Below, piece after piece: positions 1 to 11,204 of a stretch of DNA of 64,000 bases (position 1 is the stretch's first letter; the number at the start of each line of letters is the position of its first letter). The notes under the pieces were generated by a model. It was given only the letters and a program-made list of their open reading frames with translations. It had not been told where the DNA came from and searched no databases. The position numbers and the translations under genes were made by a program. The stretch comes from Monodelphis domestica (Eukaryota; Chordata; Mammalia; Didelphimorphia; Didelphidae): positions 444,585,895 to 444,649,894 of the forward strand of contig NC_077227.1 of assembly GCF_027887165.1 (NCBI RefSeq). Reading direction: 5' to 3'.

Positions 1-1221
1 GTAGAGACTCAAAGACTTCTTCTAGAGGGCATTGAAGAAGGAATTCCTGTTTAGGTGCAGTTTGAGGTTAATTAGCTTCTGAGTGAGACACTGGGATTGG
101 AAAGGTCAAAAATTCTAAGTGAAATATTGGGATTCAATGGTCCTTGAATGACCTACTCTTAAAAGTGTTGCCATGGTGAAAGTACATTGTAAACCTTGTG
201 GAAATGTGAGTTACTAAATCTTATTATTTTGGAATTATTAAATTTTAGAGAGTCTTCCTAGATTGAGTTGCTCATGTAGCAAATTTGGATTGTTAGCTAT
301 AATAGGCTAGGATTAGGTTAGAGATTGTAGATGGTTCAGTTCTATCTTTCTTCACCTTCTCCATTGAGAACATAAGCCCTGTTGCTGAGATGGTGAGTAG
401 ATGACATCCCCTTTTTATAAAAGGAGAGCATTTTCTTTTGGATCCTTTCAAGCAGTTCCCTCCATTGTGGGCCTTCTAAAATTTGAATTTGAATTTCCTG
501 TCATCTGGGCCAGCTGGCCTGGCTTGATTATGTGGTTTTAAAGAAACATGGTGTTAAATATGAAACTAAGCCCCGGGAAGCTGAATCTTTCCTTCTAGTT
601 TTATAGAACATGGTGGTATTTATGGATTCAAGTTCAAATTTCCTAGCTAGCACAACGATTTAGTAATTAAGGCTGTCTAAAAGTAGAATGAGCTGTTTCA
701 GGAAGTCATATATAGACTCCTTATCAATAGAGATTTTTAATTCAGAGGTTAGATCTCTATTTGGTGGATGTAATAGAGGGGGCTTCTGCTCAAATAAAAA
801 TTGGATTAGATGATTTTTTAGATCACTTCCAATTCGGAAACTCTGTGATTCAAACTCTTCTTCCTCTCATTAGAATGGAACTATTCTATTATTTTAGTCT
901 AGTCATATTACTACTCTTTACACATTTTGAACTTGATGGAGTCTTCTCACCCCTAATCTGATACTGCTATCTTTCTAGTCTAATATCAGATTACTACTCT
1001 CCATTAACATTGAACCAATGTTAAAACAGACTCTGCTGCCCCATCCAAATATGGTGCCATTTTATCTTTCCAGTCTAAATGGACTCCTTTCTGTATTTTG
1101 GCTACATCTTGTTTTTCTATATCTGTACCTTAGTTCATGTTGTTCCCGATGCCTAAAACTTCCCTTTTCTCCCTTTTCATCTGCTGAATTCCTATCTACT
1201 CTTTTTTTAAACACTTACTTT
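1..1221. other. Unique AT-rich sequence, no gene recognised
   Basis: No repeat family or exon-like pattern is recognisable here. Two short open frames (761-961 and 1018-1230 on +) are AT-rich, hydrophobic translations with no family resemblance. The second runs into a neighbouring SINE. I treat both as chance. Confidence 0.5.
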
Positions 1222-1405
1222 CCTTCTTAAAATCAATGCTTTGTATTGGTTCTAAGGCAGAAGAACAGTAAGGGCTAAGCAATGGAGGTTAAGTGACTTG
1301 CCTAGGGTTGCACAGCTAGGAAGTGTCTGAGACCAGATTTGAACCCAGGCTCTCTCATCTCTGGGCTTGGCTCTTTATCCTTTGAACTACCTAGATGCCT
1401 CCCTA
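1222..1405 (-). mobile_element. SINE-A (tRNA-derived marsupial SINE), reverse
   Basis: Shows the diagnostic reverse-strand order: a TCAATGC...GTATTGG block, AGTAAGGGCTAAGCAATGGA, GTGACTTGCCTAGGGTTGCA, then AGATTTGAACCCAGG, which is the reverse complement of a tRNA B-box-like stretch. The 5' end lies at the right. Divergence from the other copies is moderate. Confidence 0.8.
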
Positions 1406-1575
1406 TCCTTTAAAGACTAACTCAAACATGAGCTCTTTTAGGAAATCCTCCATGATTCTCTCTCCATCTCCCTTGGTAATAACTACTTAACTCATGAACC
1501 TCACTTTCTTTTGTACATCTCTTTATCTATCATATATTATCTACTACCATGCAAATTATTGCCCCTTTCAACCTC
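1406..1575 (+). mobile_element. L2 3'-region fragment
   Basis: Contains 'AGGAAATCCTCCATGATTC' followed by a C/T-rich tract and CTTTTGTACATCTCTTTATC, the order typical of the LINE L2 3' untranslated region. It is old and diverged, so the edges are uncertain. Confidence 0.5.
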
Positions 1576-2100
1576 AAAGTTCTAATATCTAATCTTTGTC
1601 GCTACCCTTAGTATTAGAAGAGTGCTCTCTGTGAACCAAAGGTGTTCAGAAATGTTTTTTTTAAATTGCATTTAATATGAACTTCAGTCACAGAAAGCTT
1701 TGAGGAAGACCTAGCTCACTCCAGGTTCTTCTAAATTCTTTACTCAGATCAAGCTTATTCTCAGAAGAATACATATTGAATTCCTTGTATTTGATAATAA
1801 GCCACTTGAGGATAAGGTCTGTGTTTTACTCAAAGAAAACAACTTATTGAGTTGAATGGAATATGTTACCTCAAAAGCTATTATATCTCACCAGGTATGG
1901 GAAATAGATAACAGAGATGAGGGCTCTAGAAAAAAATATTTTGGATGTAGGAAGCCTTCCAGAACTTAGGAGTCAGAGAAATTCATAAAATGTATCACAT
2001 GGAATAGTGGCTTTAAGGAGACTACCATGTTTGGAACAATGGATCTTGAATAAGTAGACTCTAATGGAGGTATGATTTGGGGAAAGAATAGTGGAGTCAA

Positions 2101-2540
2101 TTCTTCAATTAATCAATTAATCAACAAGTTTCTACTAAATTTGTATGATATGCCAGGCAGGTGCTGGGGATACAAAGACAGAAATTAAATAATCCCTACT
2201 ATTAAGATTACATTTTAATAGTGGAGAACACATGTAAAATATACACATGTTCAAAAGAAATGTGAGATAACCTGGGGAGGGGGAATAAAGCTATTAATGT
2301 CTGAGGGAGAGAATAGGAAAGGTCTCGAGTAGAAGGTGGCTCTTGAGCTTAGTCAAACAACATTACACATTTAACATGTAAAGAATGAATCCTAGATTAA
2401 TCAGATCCCAGAAGGAATAGTGAAGCATTGGAATTTATGAAATATCAGAATGACATGATCAGACCTATTGTTTAGGAAAATACCATGTGAAGTTGGGAGG
2501 TTGGAGCACTGGGGAGTTGGGTGAGAGTTAGAAGATGGGT
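2101..2540 (-). mobile_element. L2 3'-end-like repeat, reverse
   Basis: Reads ATCAATTAATCAACAAG, then ATGCCAGGCAGGTGCTGGGG and ATACAAAGACAGAA. This is the reverse complement of the L2 3' end (cagcacttagcacagtgcctggca type). It continues with GACATGATCAGACCTATTG, which recurs in longer copies of this repeat. Strongly diverged. Confidence 0.6.
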
Positions 2541-3370
2541 ATGGTGGGAGCAGGGTTTTGTGTCAGTTCTTTTTTAAAGGAGTGGGACAGACTTTATTAA
2601 ACAAAAGTGAGGAAGCACATATACACATAGGATATGGTGTGGTTTGTTATAGGCCAAGGGGAGAAAGTTGATTTCTAAAGGAGCTGGGGTGGAAGGACCA
2701 AGGCCTACCTGTGCTTTGGTTTTTCACTGAAAGAGCTCTAGAAGCAGTATTCCCGTTCCCTCATCAGCAGCGTCTCCTCCATAAAGCAAAGTAGTTGAAT
2801 AAGATGATCACTAAGGTCTCTGCCACCTCTTGCATTTCATAGATCCCTTTGGAAATCCTCATTATCCTGGTGACTGCTTTCACTCCAGGGAGAGCTAGGA
2901 GCGAGCAGCCCCCCCTTCCCATTTTGTCTGAAGAGGCAGGATTATGGAATGCCTACTTTTCTTTCCTCCCCGAGTTACCATAGTATCCTGTTTCCTTGGT
3001 TACCAGTGACCAAGGAGAGGACAGGATTTTGATGGAGCTTTCTAAAGAGAGATGTCAGCGAGGACCTTGTCTCTTTTTAAAGAACACTCGTTCTGAGGAG
3101 GCTGCTGGAGAAGAAGGGGCCAGGACACTTTCTGTATGAAGACAGAATTTTAAAATTTCATCTTCATGAGCTGAACTGAAGCACTTAAAAGAAGGCCTGT
3201 GAGAAAGCAAAGCCCTGGAGCACTAGCGAGGCTAGGGCATCACTGCAGAGCATAGATGAAGATGAAGGCCCAGATGCTAATTAAGAAATAATTTTTGAGG
3301 ACACTGTATAATAAAAAAAGAAAAGAAATGCATCTATCTATGTACATTGTAGGCAGCTTCAGTAAGTTTG
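2541..3370. other. Unique sequence with a possible regulatory element
   Basis: No repeat recognised. The stretch 2860-3270 is locally GC-richer, carries several CpGs and a 22-base near-palindrome (listed separately), and ends with GATGCTAATTAAGAAATAAT, a TAAT-type core. Conservation cannot be judged without an alignment. Confidence 0.35.
2994..3015. promoter_or_regulatory. 22-base near-palindrome with RFX X-box-like core
   Basis: The outer arms CCTTGGT and ACCAAGG are perfectly complementary. The core GTTACCAGTGAC fits the RFX X-box pattern (GTNRCC, spacer, RGYAAC) with no spacer and one mismatch. A second half-site, GTTACCATAGTATCC, lies 20 bases upstream at 2974. Binding is inference. Confidence 0.3.
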
Positions 3371-3374
3371 GACT

Positions 3375-3630
3375 ATGGTTTTGTTATAGTGAGAGAGCAC
3401 TGGGCTTGGAAACAAGACTGAGACTCCAGTCTGAGCTCTCTTATTTGCTAGCTATATGACCTTGGGCAAGTCACTTCATGAATCCTGGTCTTACTGTTTT
3501 CATCTGGAAAATTGTTGCATTAATATTCTCATTTTCCATCTCTCAGGATTATTGTGAGGACAAAATAAGTAATGTCTGTCAAGTGCTTTCTTAGCTGAAA
3601 GACAATACTTAATACTAGATGCCACATCAA
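3375..3630 (+). mobile_element. MIR/THER1-like SINE
   Basis: Order seen: AGAGCACTGGGCTTGGA, then GCTATATGACCTTGGGCAAG, GATTATTGTGAGGACAAA, and AAGTGCTTTCTTAGCTG. This is a near full-length CORE-SINE in forward orientation. Confidence 0.7.
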
Positions 3631-4384
3631 ATGATATAGTATAGGTTACAACACATAACACAGCATTTCACTGATCTTTGATTTTTGTAGGACTGGCTAT
3701 TCCCTTTACTGAAATAGATCCTAACTAACCCCTCTCTGAATTATTAGATGGTCTCTGTTAATTCTGTTGCCAAAATTCATTGTAGCCAACTAGGCAATAG
3801 AATTCTTTGAATTTTACTAGGCTGACTAATGCTTGGCCAACACACACAATTCTTCCCTGGGATCATATTGAATGCCTTCCCATCTTGGTAATCCCTATAA
3901 GAGCTTGGGCTTTACTGAAATTATCTTTGAGAACCCAGATGCCCCTCCATATCATTAAGGTACATCAAAATAGGTCTTTGTAACAATTATAGATTATTGT
4001 TCTTCATATGGAAAAAAGCCAGCTGGCTATAAGGTATGGTATTTCCAAAGTGAGAGACTTCCTTTTTAGTAGGTGAGTGAACAAGTGAAATTAGTATGGA
4101 GAGTTGGGTTTAAGTTGTAGCCCTCTCATGGAAATAAAAAAAATTAAAATAGAAAAACTTTCGAAATAGTAATAGGCAATATGAACCTCTAGGTACTATT
4201 TCCAAGAGTGATATCTGTTGTTATTCTAGTACATTCATGCTCTGATTTTGGAAAGTGTCCTGTCCTGGGCTTTTGGGGGGACATTCTGACTATGACTCGT
4301 GCCCTGAGCACCTTCTTCTCTCTCTCTCTATCTGACTAGGAGAGCAGCATGGGTTAGACTTTAGAACTCAGAATGGACACCTCA
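3631..4384. other. Unique sequence, nothing recognised
   Basis: No coding potential, RNA gene or recognisable repeat. A short CT run lies at 4316-4328. Confidence 0.4.
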
Positions 4385-4560
4385 CATTCGGATAAGCTGT
4401 TTACAAAATTAGCTTTCTCAAAGCTCTATAAGATGGGTAACGCAAGGATTATTATTTCCATTTCCCAAGTGAGGAAACTTAGAGGAAGCTCAGAACAGGC
4501 AAGACTAATGTTAATAGGGCCGCACAGCTAATATGAGGCAACCTAGATTAGGAATCGGAG
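4385..4560 (-). mobile_element. MIR fragment, reverse
   Basis: Shows TTTCCCAAGTGAGGAAACTT and GGGCCGCACAGCTAAT, the reverse complement of the MIR core and tRNA-like half. It is immediately followed by a forward MIR-like piece, giving a head-to-head pair. Confidence 0.55.
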
Positions 4561-4685
4561 CCCCTGTGTGCAAGTACTAACTCTGCTATTGGCTACCCTG
4601 CCTCTGAGTCTGTGTCTTCATCTGTACTAGTAAGTTAGATTGGAGGATCTCTAAGGCCCATTCTAGGTCTGACATTTTATTGTAA
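4560..4685 (+). mobile_element. MIR fragment, forward
   Basis: Diverged forward MIR core: TCTGTGTCTTCATCTGTACT, then GGAGGATCTCTAAGGCCCAT. Only the middle is recognisable. Confidence 0.45.
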
Positions 4686-4929
4686 AGGGCATGGACTAAA
4701 CTACTGGGGAGAGCAGATTTTTGTTAACTGGTTTTAGTCTAATAGACCACCTGAAAACTTGGGGTAAGACTGTGATTGAGTGACTAGAATTATGAGATAA
4801 TGGGTTCAGAAGAGCTCAAGAGTTGCTAAACCAGAGCCAGAGGGCATACAAATGGGATGATCAACCCCTTTGTCCCTCTCTTTAAAGCTTTGAAGAGGTA
4901 AGACTACTTTGATTATCTCTCTTTCTTTC

Positions 4930-5122
4930 AAACTCTTAACGTTCCATCTTAGAATCAATATTATAGATCAGTTCCAAGGCAGGAGAGGTAAGGGCTAGGC
5001 AATGGGGGTTAAGTGACTTGCCCAGGGTCACACAGCTGGGAAGTATCTGAGGACAGATTTGAACCCAGGACCTCCCATCTCTAGGCCTGGCTCTCAATCT
5101 ACTGAGTCATCTACCTGCCCCA
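4930..5122 (-). mobile_element. SINE-A, reverse
   Basis: Well-preserved copy: GGTAAGGGCTAGGCAATGGG, CTTGCCCAGGGTCACACAGC, AGATTTGAACCCAGGACCTC, ending in ACCTGCCCCA. The open frame 5059-5277 is a reading of this SINE, not a gene. Confidence 0.85.
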
Positions 5123-7599
5123 ACTTTGTCTTATCTCTGAAAGCTAAGGTGGAGGAAAGATGGCTACCATTTCTCCCACCTGGCCAGTTGTGGCCATTAG
5201 TTCATAGTTTCATCTGTCTCTTTTGTGTTTGTTCTTCTGGGGAGTTAACTGATTATGTGGACATGCCCAGGCAGTGAGCTTGTGAGTTAGTGGGTAGGTC
5301 AAGAGATTCCCTTAGAGGTTGTCCCATCAGTAGCTGGAGCTGAATGCTGGCAGAGTAGTAGAGACTGACAGTAGTGGTTGTGGCTACATTAGGAGCCATT
5401 GAAGACAAACTGATATGGTACAATGGGCCCCAGAGGACCATTGCTATTTGACCCTTTGTGATGGAAAGGAAAACTGATTATGGGCTCTAGAAAGGTACCA
5501 ACCCTCAGAACTCATCATTACACCTAAAGGGAATTTTATGAGGATTCCCAGGTGGGAGACAAGGACATCTAGGGCTAAAAGTTTGGAGGCCAACTTTGCC
5601 TCACAGCCACAAAGGAAAAAGAGTGATTAAAGGCTGGGCTGTCACTTCTGGACACTCAACCCTGGCTTAGCAACTCCTGGGTCATCAGCTCTTCTGAATT
5701 GGTAACCAATAAGAAGACTTTTCATTATCACACATTACAGCACATTTTAGGTGCTCTCCTCATCTGTGCCTCATTACCATAGTATTCTAAGTCTAAGCTC
5801 ATTATTCATTCACATGGATACTGTGCATTTGTGGGAGAGTGTCCCTTAGATTTGGAGGACATTTTTTGTACAAACTGTTCTTACTGTGACGTGTTAGTAA
5901 ATTCTTTCTAAAAGCTATTTGAGATTACTCCTGAGTGTCACAAGGAACATGTTGGTGGGAGTTTGTTGATGATAGTATTAAAAAAAACCTAGACTCTTAG
6001 GGTTGCTTCTAGAACCCCGAGATACACCCCTCTGGGTACCCAGTCAATTACTATAATACAAATTGGGGCAGTGAGTCCCAGAGAGAGAGCTACAACCCTG
6101 TTCTAAGTTCCATTCCTGCTCTCATGTTCTATGTTCTAAGGTTCTTGTTGGATCTGACTTTCTGTCCTCTAAGGTTCTTTCCAGCTTTAACTCAGATGAT
6201 CCTATGACTCTCAGCCTTATCCCCATCTCTCCCTGTGGGGAATATGAACTAGAAGGAAACCTGCATCTCATGCAAATGTAAATCAAGGTCTTGAAGGAAG
6301 CCCAGCCAACTTGATGGCAGGGGGATATGCTGAGAAGGGCAGTTCTCACAATTCAATCAAAGACATTGGGAAGGGAGAGAGAGAAAGAGGAGGGGAATGA
6401 TTTTATTTTGCCACACTTTGCATAACTGGTAATTTAATTTTCTGTTGTTTTGCTGTGATCTTACCTCCTCCTCAACCCCAATATCAGCCAAGGCTTGTTT
6501 GTTCTATTGACCTTCAGCTCAGTCATGAAGGCAGCAGCCTATCATGAATCAGCCTCCATCTCTCCTCTTATGAAAACACTACCTGGTCTGAGCTTCTGTG
6601 ACTGAGTATTGTTCCATTCAGTAGCTGAGGAACAGGACTAATAATTCATAGTAGAGAGTTTCCCAATGGGATGAGTAGACCTTTCCTTGGGCAGTCAACA
6701 TGCAGGGAGCAGACTGACTCTAGCAATACTTTCCATGCAAGACTGAGAGCTTTGTTTTCCTGAAGACCTTTAGGAGATTAATTAAATTCTGAAAGAGAGA
6801 CTAGATCCTGGAAGGGACAGAGCAAAGGCTGAAGCAATCCCTTCTAGGCCCAAGGGGCTAAAGGACTTCACCACACTAGACTCAATTATGAACCATAAAA
6901 CTTCAGAACTTATATTAATATAGCACCTAAGAGCTGGGGTAACTTTTAACCTAACTAGTAAAACTTTAGTCAACAGTAGACAAGCTTAATAGGAAATATA
7001 TGTCTTCTGACTTTAACTGAGAGAAGTAAAATGTGACAGTCATCCCATTGGTAGAGATGGAAAAGGACACCAGCTCCTGCTTTAGGAATTCACAACTTCA
7101 GACCAGAGGAAGGGCAGGAGTGGCACTGATAGTTTTTGTAGAGAGAGATTCTTGGGGCCAGAAACCTGGGCACTTCCATCCTAACAGCTTTGAGCAACTT
7201 CTATCGAAAGCCAGCCTGATAGCCATATGAATTTCCTTTTTTCTTTCGGAGATAGTTACAATGAAGATTATTATCAACGATCCAGGATGGGGCCAGTTTG
7301 TTCAGTGATTGTTTAGAACTGAACACTTGTGAGGGCAAGGTGCTAGGTTTTAGCTTCTTAATGCTCAGGGAGCTTTCCATTCTGATCCCATAATTCCATG
7401 ATGCTTTTTCACAGACATCAACATCTGATCAGAACGGTGATAAGTTGAGAGTGTGGGTAGTTGTATGTAAATTCATCCTACCCTACTTGAAATATGTTTC
7501 AGAGGTCATGTCCTTCAAATAATGCGCCTCTCAGAATATCTCTCTCTGTATGCTACATCGAGCATAATGTGGAATTCCTATTGTGGGATATAGAATTCC
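5123..7599. other. Mostly unique sequence, no gene recognised
   Basis: About 2.5 kb without a clear repeat or exon. Short frames at 6122-6349 (-), 6782-6973 (-) and 7033-7230 (+) have no family resemblance. A purine tract lies at 6372-6400. A few MIR-like scraps (for example 6160-6215) are too decayed to call. Confidence 0.4.
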
Positions 7600-8075
7600 T
7601 GTAGCTTATAGGCTATGTAATGTGTAATTCCTATGTAGCATCCTGTCTGTCTGAATTCATTTGCCAGACTGAGGGCATTGTGCTAAGAATCTTTTCCCCA
7701 TATGCTATTTTCCAGCCCAATTGGCCTACTACTGTTCTCAGAACTCAAAAAATGCCATCTCTTGCTTTTGCACACAGGCTATGCCTGGGCTACACTCATC
7801 CCTCATCTCTGCCTCAGAATCCCCAGCTTCCTCTGAGGGCGTGCTCAAGAGCACCCTTTTATATGGAATATTTATTGATTCTCTCCATCATTAATACTCT
7901 TTCTCTCATCAAATTTCCTTATATTGATTTCTGTGCACTTCATATACTTCCAAGTAGAATGTAAGCTCCTTGAGGGCAGACTGTCTGTTTTTTTGTTTGT
8001 GTCTCTTCATTACCATGCAAAGAGATTTGCACATAGCAGATGCTTAAATATTTATCCATTGAGTCAGTAGTGCAT
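7600..8075 (+). mobile_element. L2 3' end, forward
   Basis: Contains CTCATCTCTGCCTCAGAATC and CCCAGCTTCCTCTGAGGGCG, then ATGTAAGCTCCTTGAGGGCA and GCACATAGCAGATGCTTAAA, the L2 3' UTR in order. The 114-codon frame at 7620-7964 is this L2, not a host protein. Confidence 0.75.
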
Positions 8076-8395
8076 AGGAGGAGTTCTCCATCTTTGTTAA
8101 AAAAGGTTTGTATTTGTCCCTAGATCTTATAGAGTTGGCCTAAGTTTTTAGAGGCCCAAGTCCTATGTTTGTTTGCATGGCTGACTTAACGATATGGTAA
8201 CCATGGTGACAGGAACCCTGTCTGTTTATAAAGGACAAAAGGGATGGAAAATGAAGTCTTGTAGAAGACAGTGGAAATGATTAAGTTGTTAGACTGGAGA
8301 ATAGGATAATAGATTAAGAGAAATGTAGAATATTCCTAAGGAACCAGTGAATAAAAATAGTCTTTAATCTGAGCCCATGATACAAGGTGAGAGGC
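8076..8395. other. Unique segment with an X-box-like site
   Basis: No repeat recognised. Contains a near-palindromic GTAACCATGGTGAC at 8197-8210, listed separately, and a TTTATAAAGG TATA-like string at about 8225. Confidence 0.35.
8197..8210. promoter_or_regulatory. RFX X-box-like motif
   Basis: GTAACC-AT-GGTGAC matches the RFX pattern GTNRCC-N(0-3)-RGYAAC with one mismatch. Motif evidence only; a 14-base match can occur by chance in 64 kb. Confidence 0.3.
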
Positions 8396-8515
8396 CACAT
8401 AAAATGTTAGAAAGAACAGTGGATCAGAAAACCAGGGTTCTAATTCAGATCTGCCACTTATTACCTGTATGATCTTGGGTAAAACATTTATCTGCTCATT
8501 GATTTCAGAACTCAT
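8395..8515 (+). mobile_element. MIR fragment, forward
   Basis: Reads AACAGTGGATCAGAAAACCA, then CTGTATGATCTTGGGTAAAA: the 5' half of a MIR. Confidence 0.6.
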
Positions 8516-8719
8516 TAATTCTAAAATGCCTAAAACCTCTCCTTTAATCTACTAATCCACAAATAGTTAGCAAATACCTAAAAGGTACTAAGTTCTGTGC
8601 TTAGAGGCAAGTATCCTCTTAGATCCAATAGAAACCTCATATCTAAAATGAACTCTCTTTGGAAAGAAAAAAGCAAGAAGGTACACATTTGAAAATGACA
8701 CCTATTTTCTGCTGTGTTC

Positions 8720-9165
8720 AGGTTTCAATCAATCCAGACTTGGGGAGATTGTATGACCTTGGTTTGGACTAATTTGGCATATGGCACCTACAAGGAGCTC
8801 ACTCATGGCCCAGTGGGGGAGTCAAGATTCATATGCATTACAATTAGAGAACCTTGACAGACCCTAACTAAGCATCCCCTGGTGTGACCTGCACTGCCAA
8901 CAAAGAGAAGGAGGTGAGAGTACTACCCAGTAGAGTAGTCACCGAAGAAGGCTTGGCAGAGGAGATAGGCTTATGATAAGCCCTAAAAGACAAGTTGGAC
9001 TTGAATAGACAGAGATGAGAGGGAGAGCATCCCTGGTGACACAAAGCCATGGAGGCAATAGCATATGTGATGTGTATGGGAATTGCAGGGATGATGAGGT
9101 ATGCCTGGAAGGAAGCTCAGAGGACATCTGAGGTATAGCAAGAACAGACAAGAGAGTATGTGTCA
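8720..9165 (-). mobile_element. L2 3'-end-like repeat, reverse
   Basis: Contains ACAAGGAGCTCACTCATGGC, AGAAGGCTTGGCAGAGG and GACAGAGATGAGAGGGAGAG, the reverse complement of the L2 3' region also seen in forward copies such as 7600-8075. Frames 8868-9050 and 8939-9175 on the reverse strand read this repeat. Confidence 0.6.
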
Positions 9166-9169
9166 TGCT

Positions 9170-9390
9170 TATCACAGAATCATAGCTCTAGAGCTGAAAG
9201 GTACCGTATAGTTCATTTAATCCAGCCTGTTCTTTTTTAGAAACAACGGAATTGAGGCTTAAAAAGTTTAAATGACGTGTCTAAGGTCATAAAGAGAGTA
9301 GCAAAGCTAGAATGTTGAACCCATGTTCCCCTACTCCAAATCCAGTGCTTTTTTCACTTTTCTTTACTGTATCTCTTAAATCATTCAGTC
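9170..9390 (-). mobile_element. MIR, reverse
   Basis: Shows the core ACGGAATTGAGGCTTAAAAA, then GTGTCTAAGGTCATAAAGAG and TTGAACCCATGTTCCCC in reverse-MIR order. Confidence 0.65.
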
Positions 9391-9479
9391 CAGTGACTAC
9401 CAGCTTGGGCCATGACATGTAAGGGTTTAATTCTCTTGGCTTTTAATATCTTATAGCTCACATTTATATAGAGGGAGAG

Positions 9480-9668
9480 AATATTGCCCTGCAGAAAACA
9501 TTTTGGCTCTGGAGTCAGAGGACCTGTTTTCAAATTCTACCTCTTCCTCTTATTTCCTGTATGGTCCTGGGTAACTTATTTACTTTCTGATAACCCAGTT
9601 TCCTCATTTGCAAAATGAAGGATTAGACTAGATGACTTTTGAGGTTCCTTGTAGTTCTATGACCATGG
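9480..9668 (+). mobile_element. MIR, forward
   Basis: Contains CTGGAGTCAGAGGACCTG, GTTTCCTCATTTGCAAAATG and GATGACTTTTGAGGTTCC. It abuts a reverse MIR, forming an inverted pair about 330 bases across. Confidence 0.75.
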
Positions 9669-9820
9669 TCTCATGATTCCCATTTTAGAGATGAAGAAAC
9701 AGAGGCTCAGAAAGTTTAAGTGATTTGCGCAGGTCATACAGCCAGGAAATGTCAAAGTTAGACTAGATCCTACAGCAATTGAATTCCCATTACCCTCTCC
9801 ACTATGCCAACTTTAATCCT
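9669..9820 (-). mobile_element. MIR, reverse
   Basis: Contains CCATTTTAGAGATGAAGAAA, CAGAGGCTCAGAAAGTTTAA and GTCATACAGCCAGGAAATG. It forms an inverted pair with the preceding forward copy. Confidence 0.75.
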
Positions 9821-9859
9821 GACCCTAAATTGCTTATAAAATATGCTCAAAGAGGGAGC

Positions 9860-10010
9860 TTCCTATTCCTAATGACTGGGTTTGAAATGAGAGTTCAGTG
9901 AACATTCTGTCTCTGCTCTTTGCCCCCCATGTAACCTTGGATAAGTCACTCAACATCTCTGGACTTCTATTTCCTTTATCTGCTCTAGTTCCCTCTGACT
10001 CTGATATGAG
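9860..10010 (+). mobile_element. MIR fragment, forward
   Basis: Contains ATGTAACCTTGGATAAGTCA, then CAACATCTCTGGACTTCTAT: the tRNA-like to core transition of a MIR. Confidence 0.5.
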
Positions 10011-10029
10011 TCTTTTGCTCCACATATCA

Positions 10030-10188
10030 CTACCATTTCCTGAAATATTTTTGACTCTACTCCCACCCCACATGCAGCTCCCCATTATTTCTTGTTTTCC
10101 CCTTTTAGAATGCAAACTCTTTAAGGATCTGCCCTTATGGAGACTATGTCTCTAATGTTTAGCATAGTGTTTGGCATTTAATAAAATA
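10030..10188 (+). mobile_element. L2 3'-end fragment, forward
   Basis: Contains GAATGCAAACTCTTTAAGGA, then AGCATAGTGTTTGGCATTTA, the L2 3' end. The compound TCTA array starts directly at its end, so the array probably grew from the L2 tail. Confidence 0.6.
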
Positions 10189-10197
10189 GTCTATTTG

Positions 10198-10232
<35 letters not shown>

Positions 10233-10394
10233 ATCTATCTATCTATCTTTCTATCTATCTATCCATCTATCCATCCATCCACCCATCTCTCTCTCTATCA
10301 TCTATCTATCTATCTATCCATCCATCCATCTGTCTATCCATCTATCCATCCATCCATCCATCTCTCTGTCATCTATCTATCTATCTATCTATCC

Positions 10395-10445
<51 letters not shown>

Positions 10446-10495
10446 CATCTATCCATCCATCCATCCACCCATCTCTCTCTATCATCTCTCTATCC

Positions 10496-10543
<48 letters not shown>

Positions 10544-10722
10544 GTCTGTCTCTCTCTCTATCATCTGTCTACCATCTATCATCTATCATCTTAGCTGTCT
10601 ATCATCCAGCTATCATCTATCACCTATTTATCATCTTCCTGTCCATTATCTATCACCATCTGTCCATCATCTATCATCTATCTGTCTGTCACCTAGTGAT
10701 CATCTATCTACCAATCTACCAG
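10189..10722 (+). repeat. Compound (TCTA)n array, about 530 bp
   Basis: Long TCTA runs mixed with TCCA, TCTG and CTCT blocks. A composite motif of TCCA repeats followed by CTCTCT..ATCA recurs near 10272, 10346 and 10453, suggesting a higher-order unit of roughly 75-110 bases. The 184-codon open frame across it (repeated YLSI/IHLS) is a microsatellite translation. Likely highly polymorphic. Confidence 0.95.
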
Positions 10723-11200
10723 TAAAAGGGGGTTGGAATGCATGACCTCCAAAGTCCCTGATAGTTCTAGATTCTATGATGCCTCACCATGATCCCAGTC
10801 CTTGCAGAATAATAATAAAGATGTTTTTAAAAGTGCATGTCCTCCAGCTCTAAAGACTGCAGTGCTAACTGCTTAGAACAGGCCAGGCGAGAAATCAGAA
10901 AAGTCACAGCAGTACAGCTGGGAAAGCTGTTGAGTCTGTCACCTCCTTGGGAGCTGAGAAGTGCCAGACCCCGTGATTGGGAACTGCAGCCACTGTTGTC
11001 TAATAAAGACTCCCTACAGACAGGCACGCCCTGCCCACACTATGTTGGGAACAGAGGTCATCATCTTTCAGACTTGGAAAGCTTAAGGCTGCTCAGTAAC
11101 CCTCTGTATTCTCCTCATGTCCTTTTACACACATGGGCCCCAACTGAAAGATCCATCTGCAATCACTGTCCTTGAAAAGGGCTAGATTCTTGAAATCATA
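10723..11200. other. Unique sequence, no gene recognised
   Basis: Overlapping frames on both strands (10837-11175 + and 10827-11027 -) show no recognisable domain. Composition is slightly GC-richer than the surroundings. Confidence 0.35.
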
Positions 11201-11204
11201 AATA

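Noticed and set aside
1222..1405. tRNA gene suggested by a B-box-like GTTCAAAT/ATTTGAACC motif here and at many other sites
   Set aside because: These motifs sit inside complete SINE units with SINE-specific 3' parts. No cloverleaf with an anticodon arm could be drawn.
10171..10725. 184-codon open frame, the longest on the + strand in this part
   Set aside because: It is purely the translation of the TCTA/TCCA array (repeated YLSI and IHLS) with no complexity.
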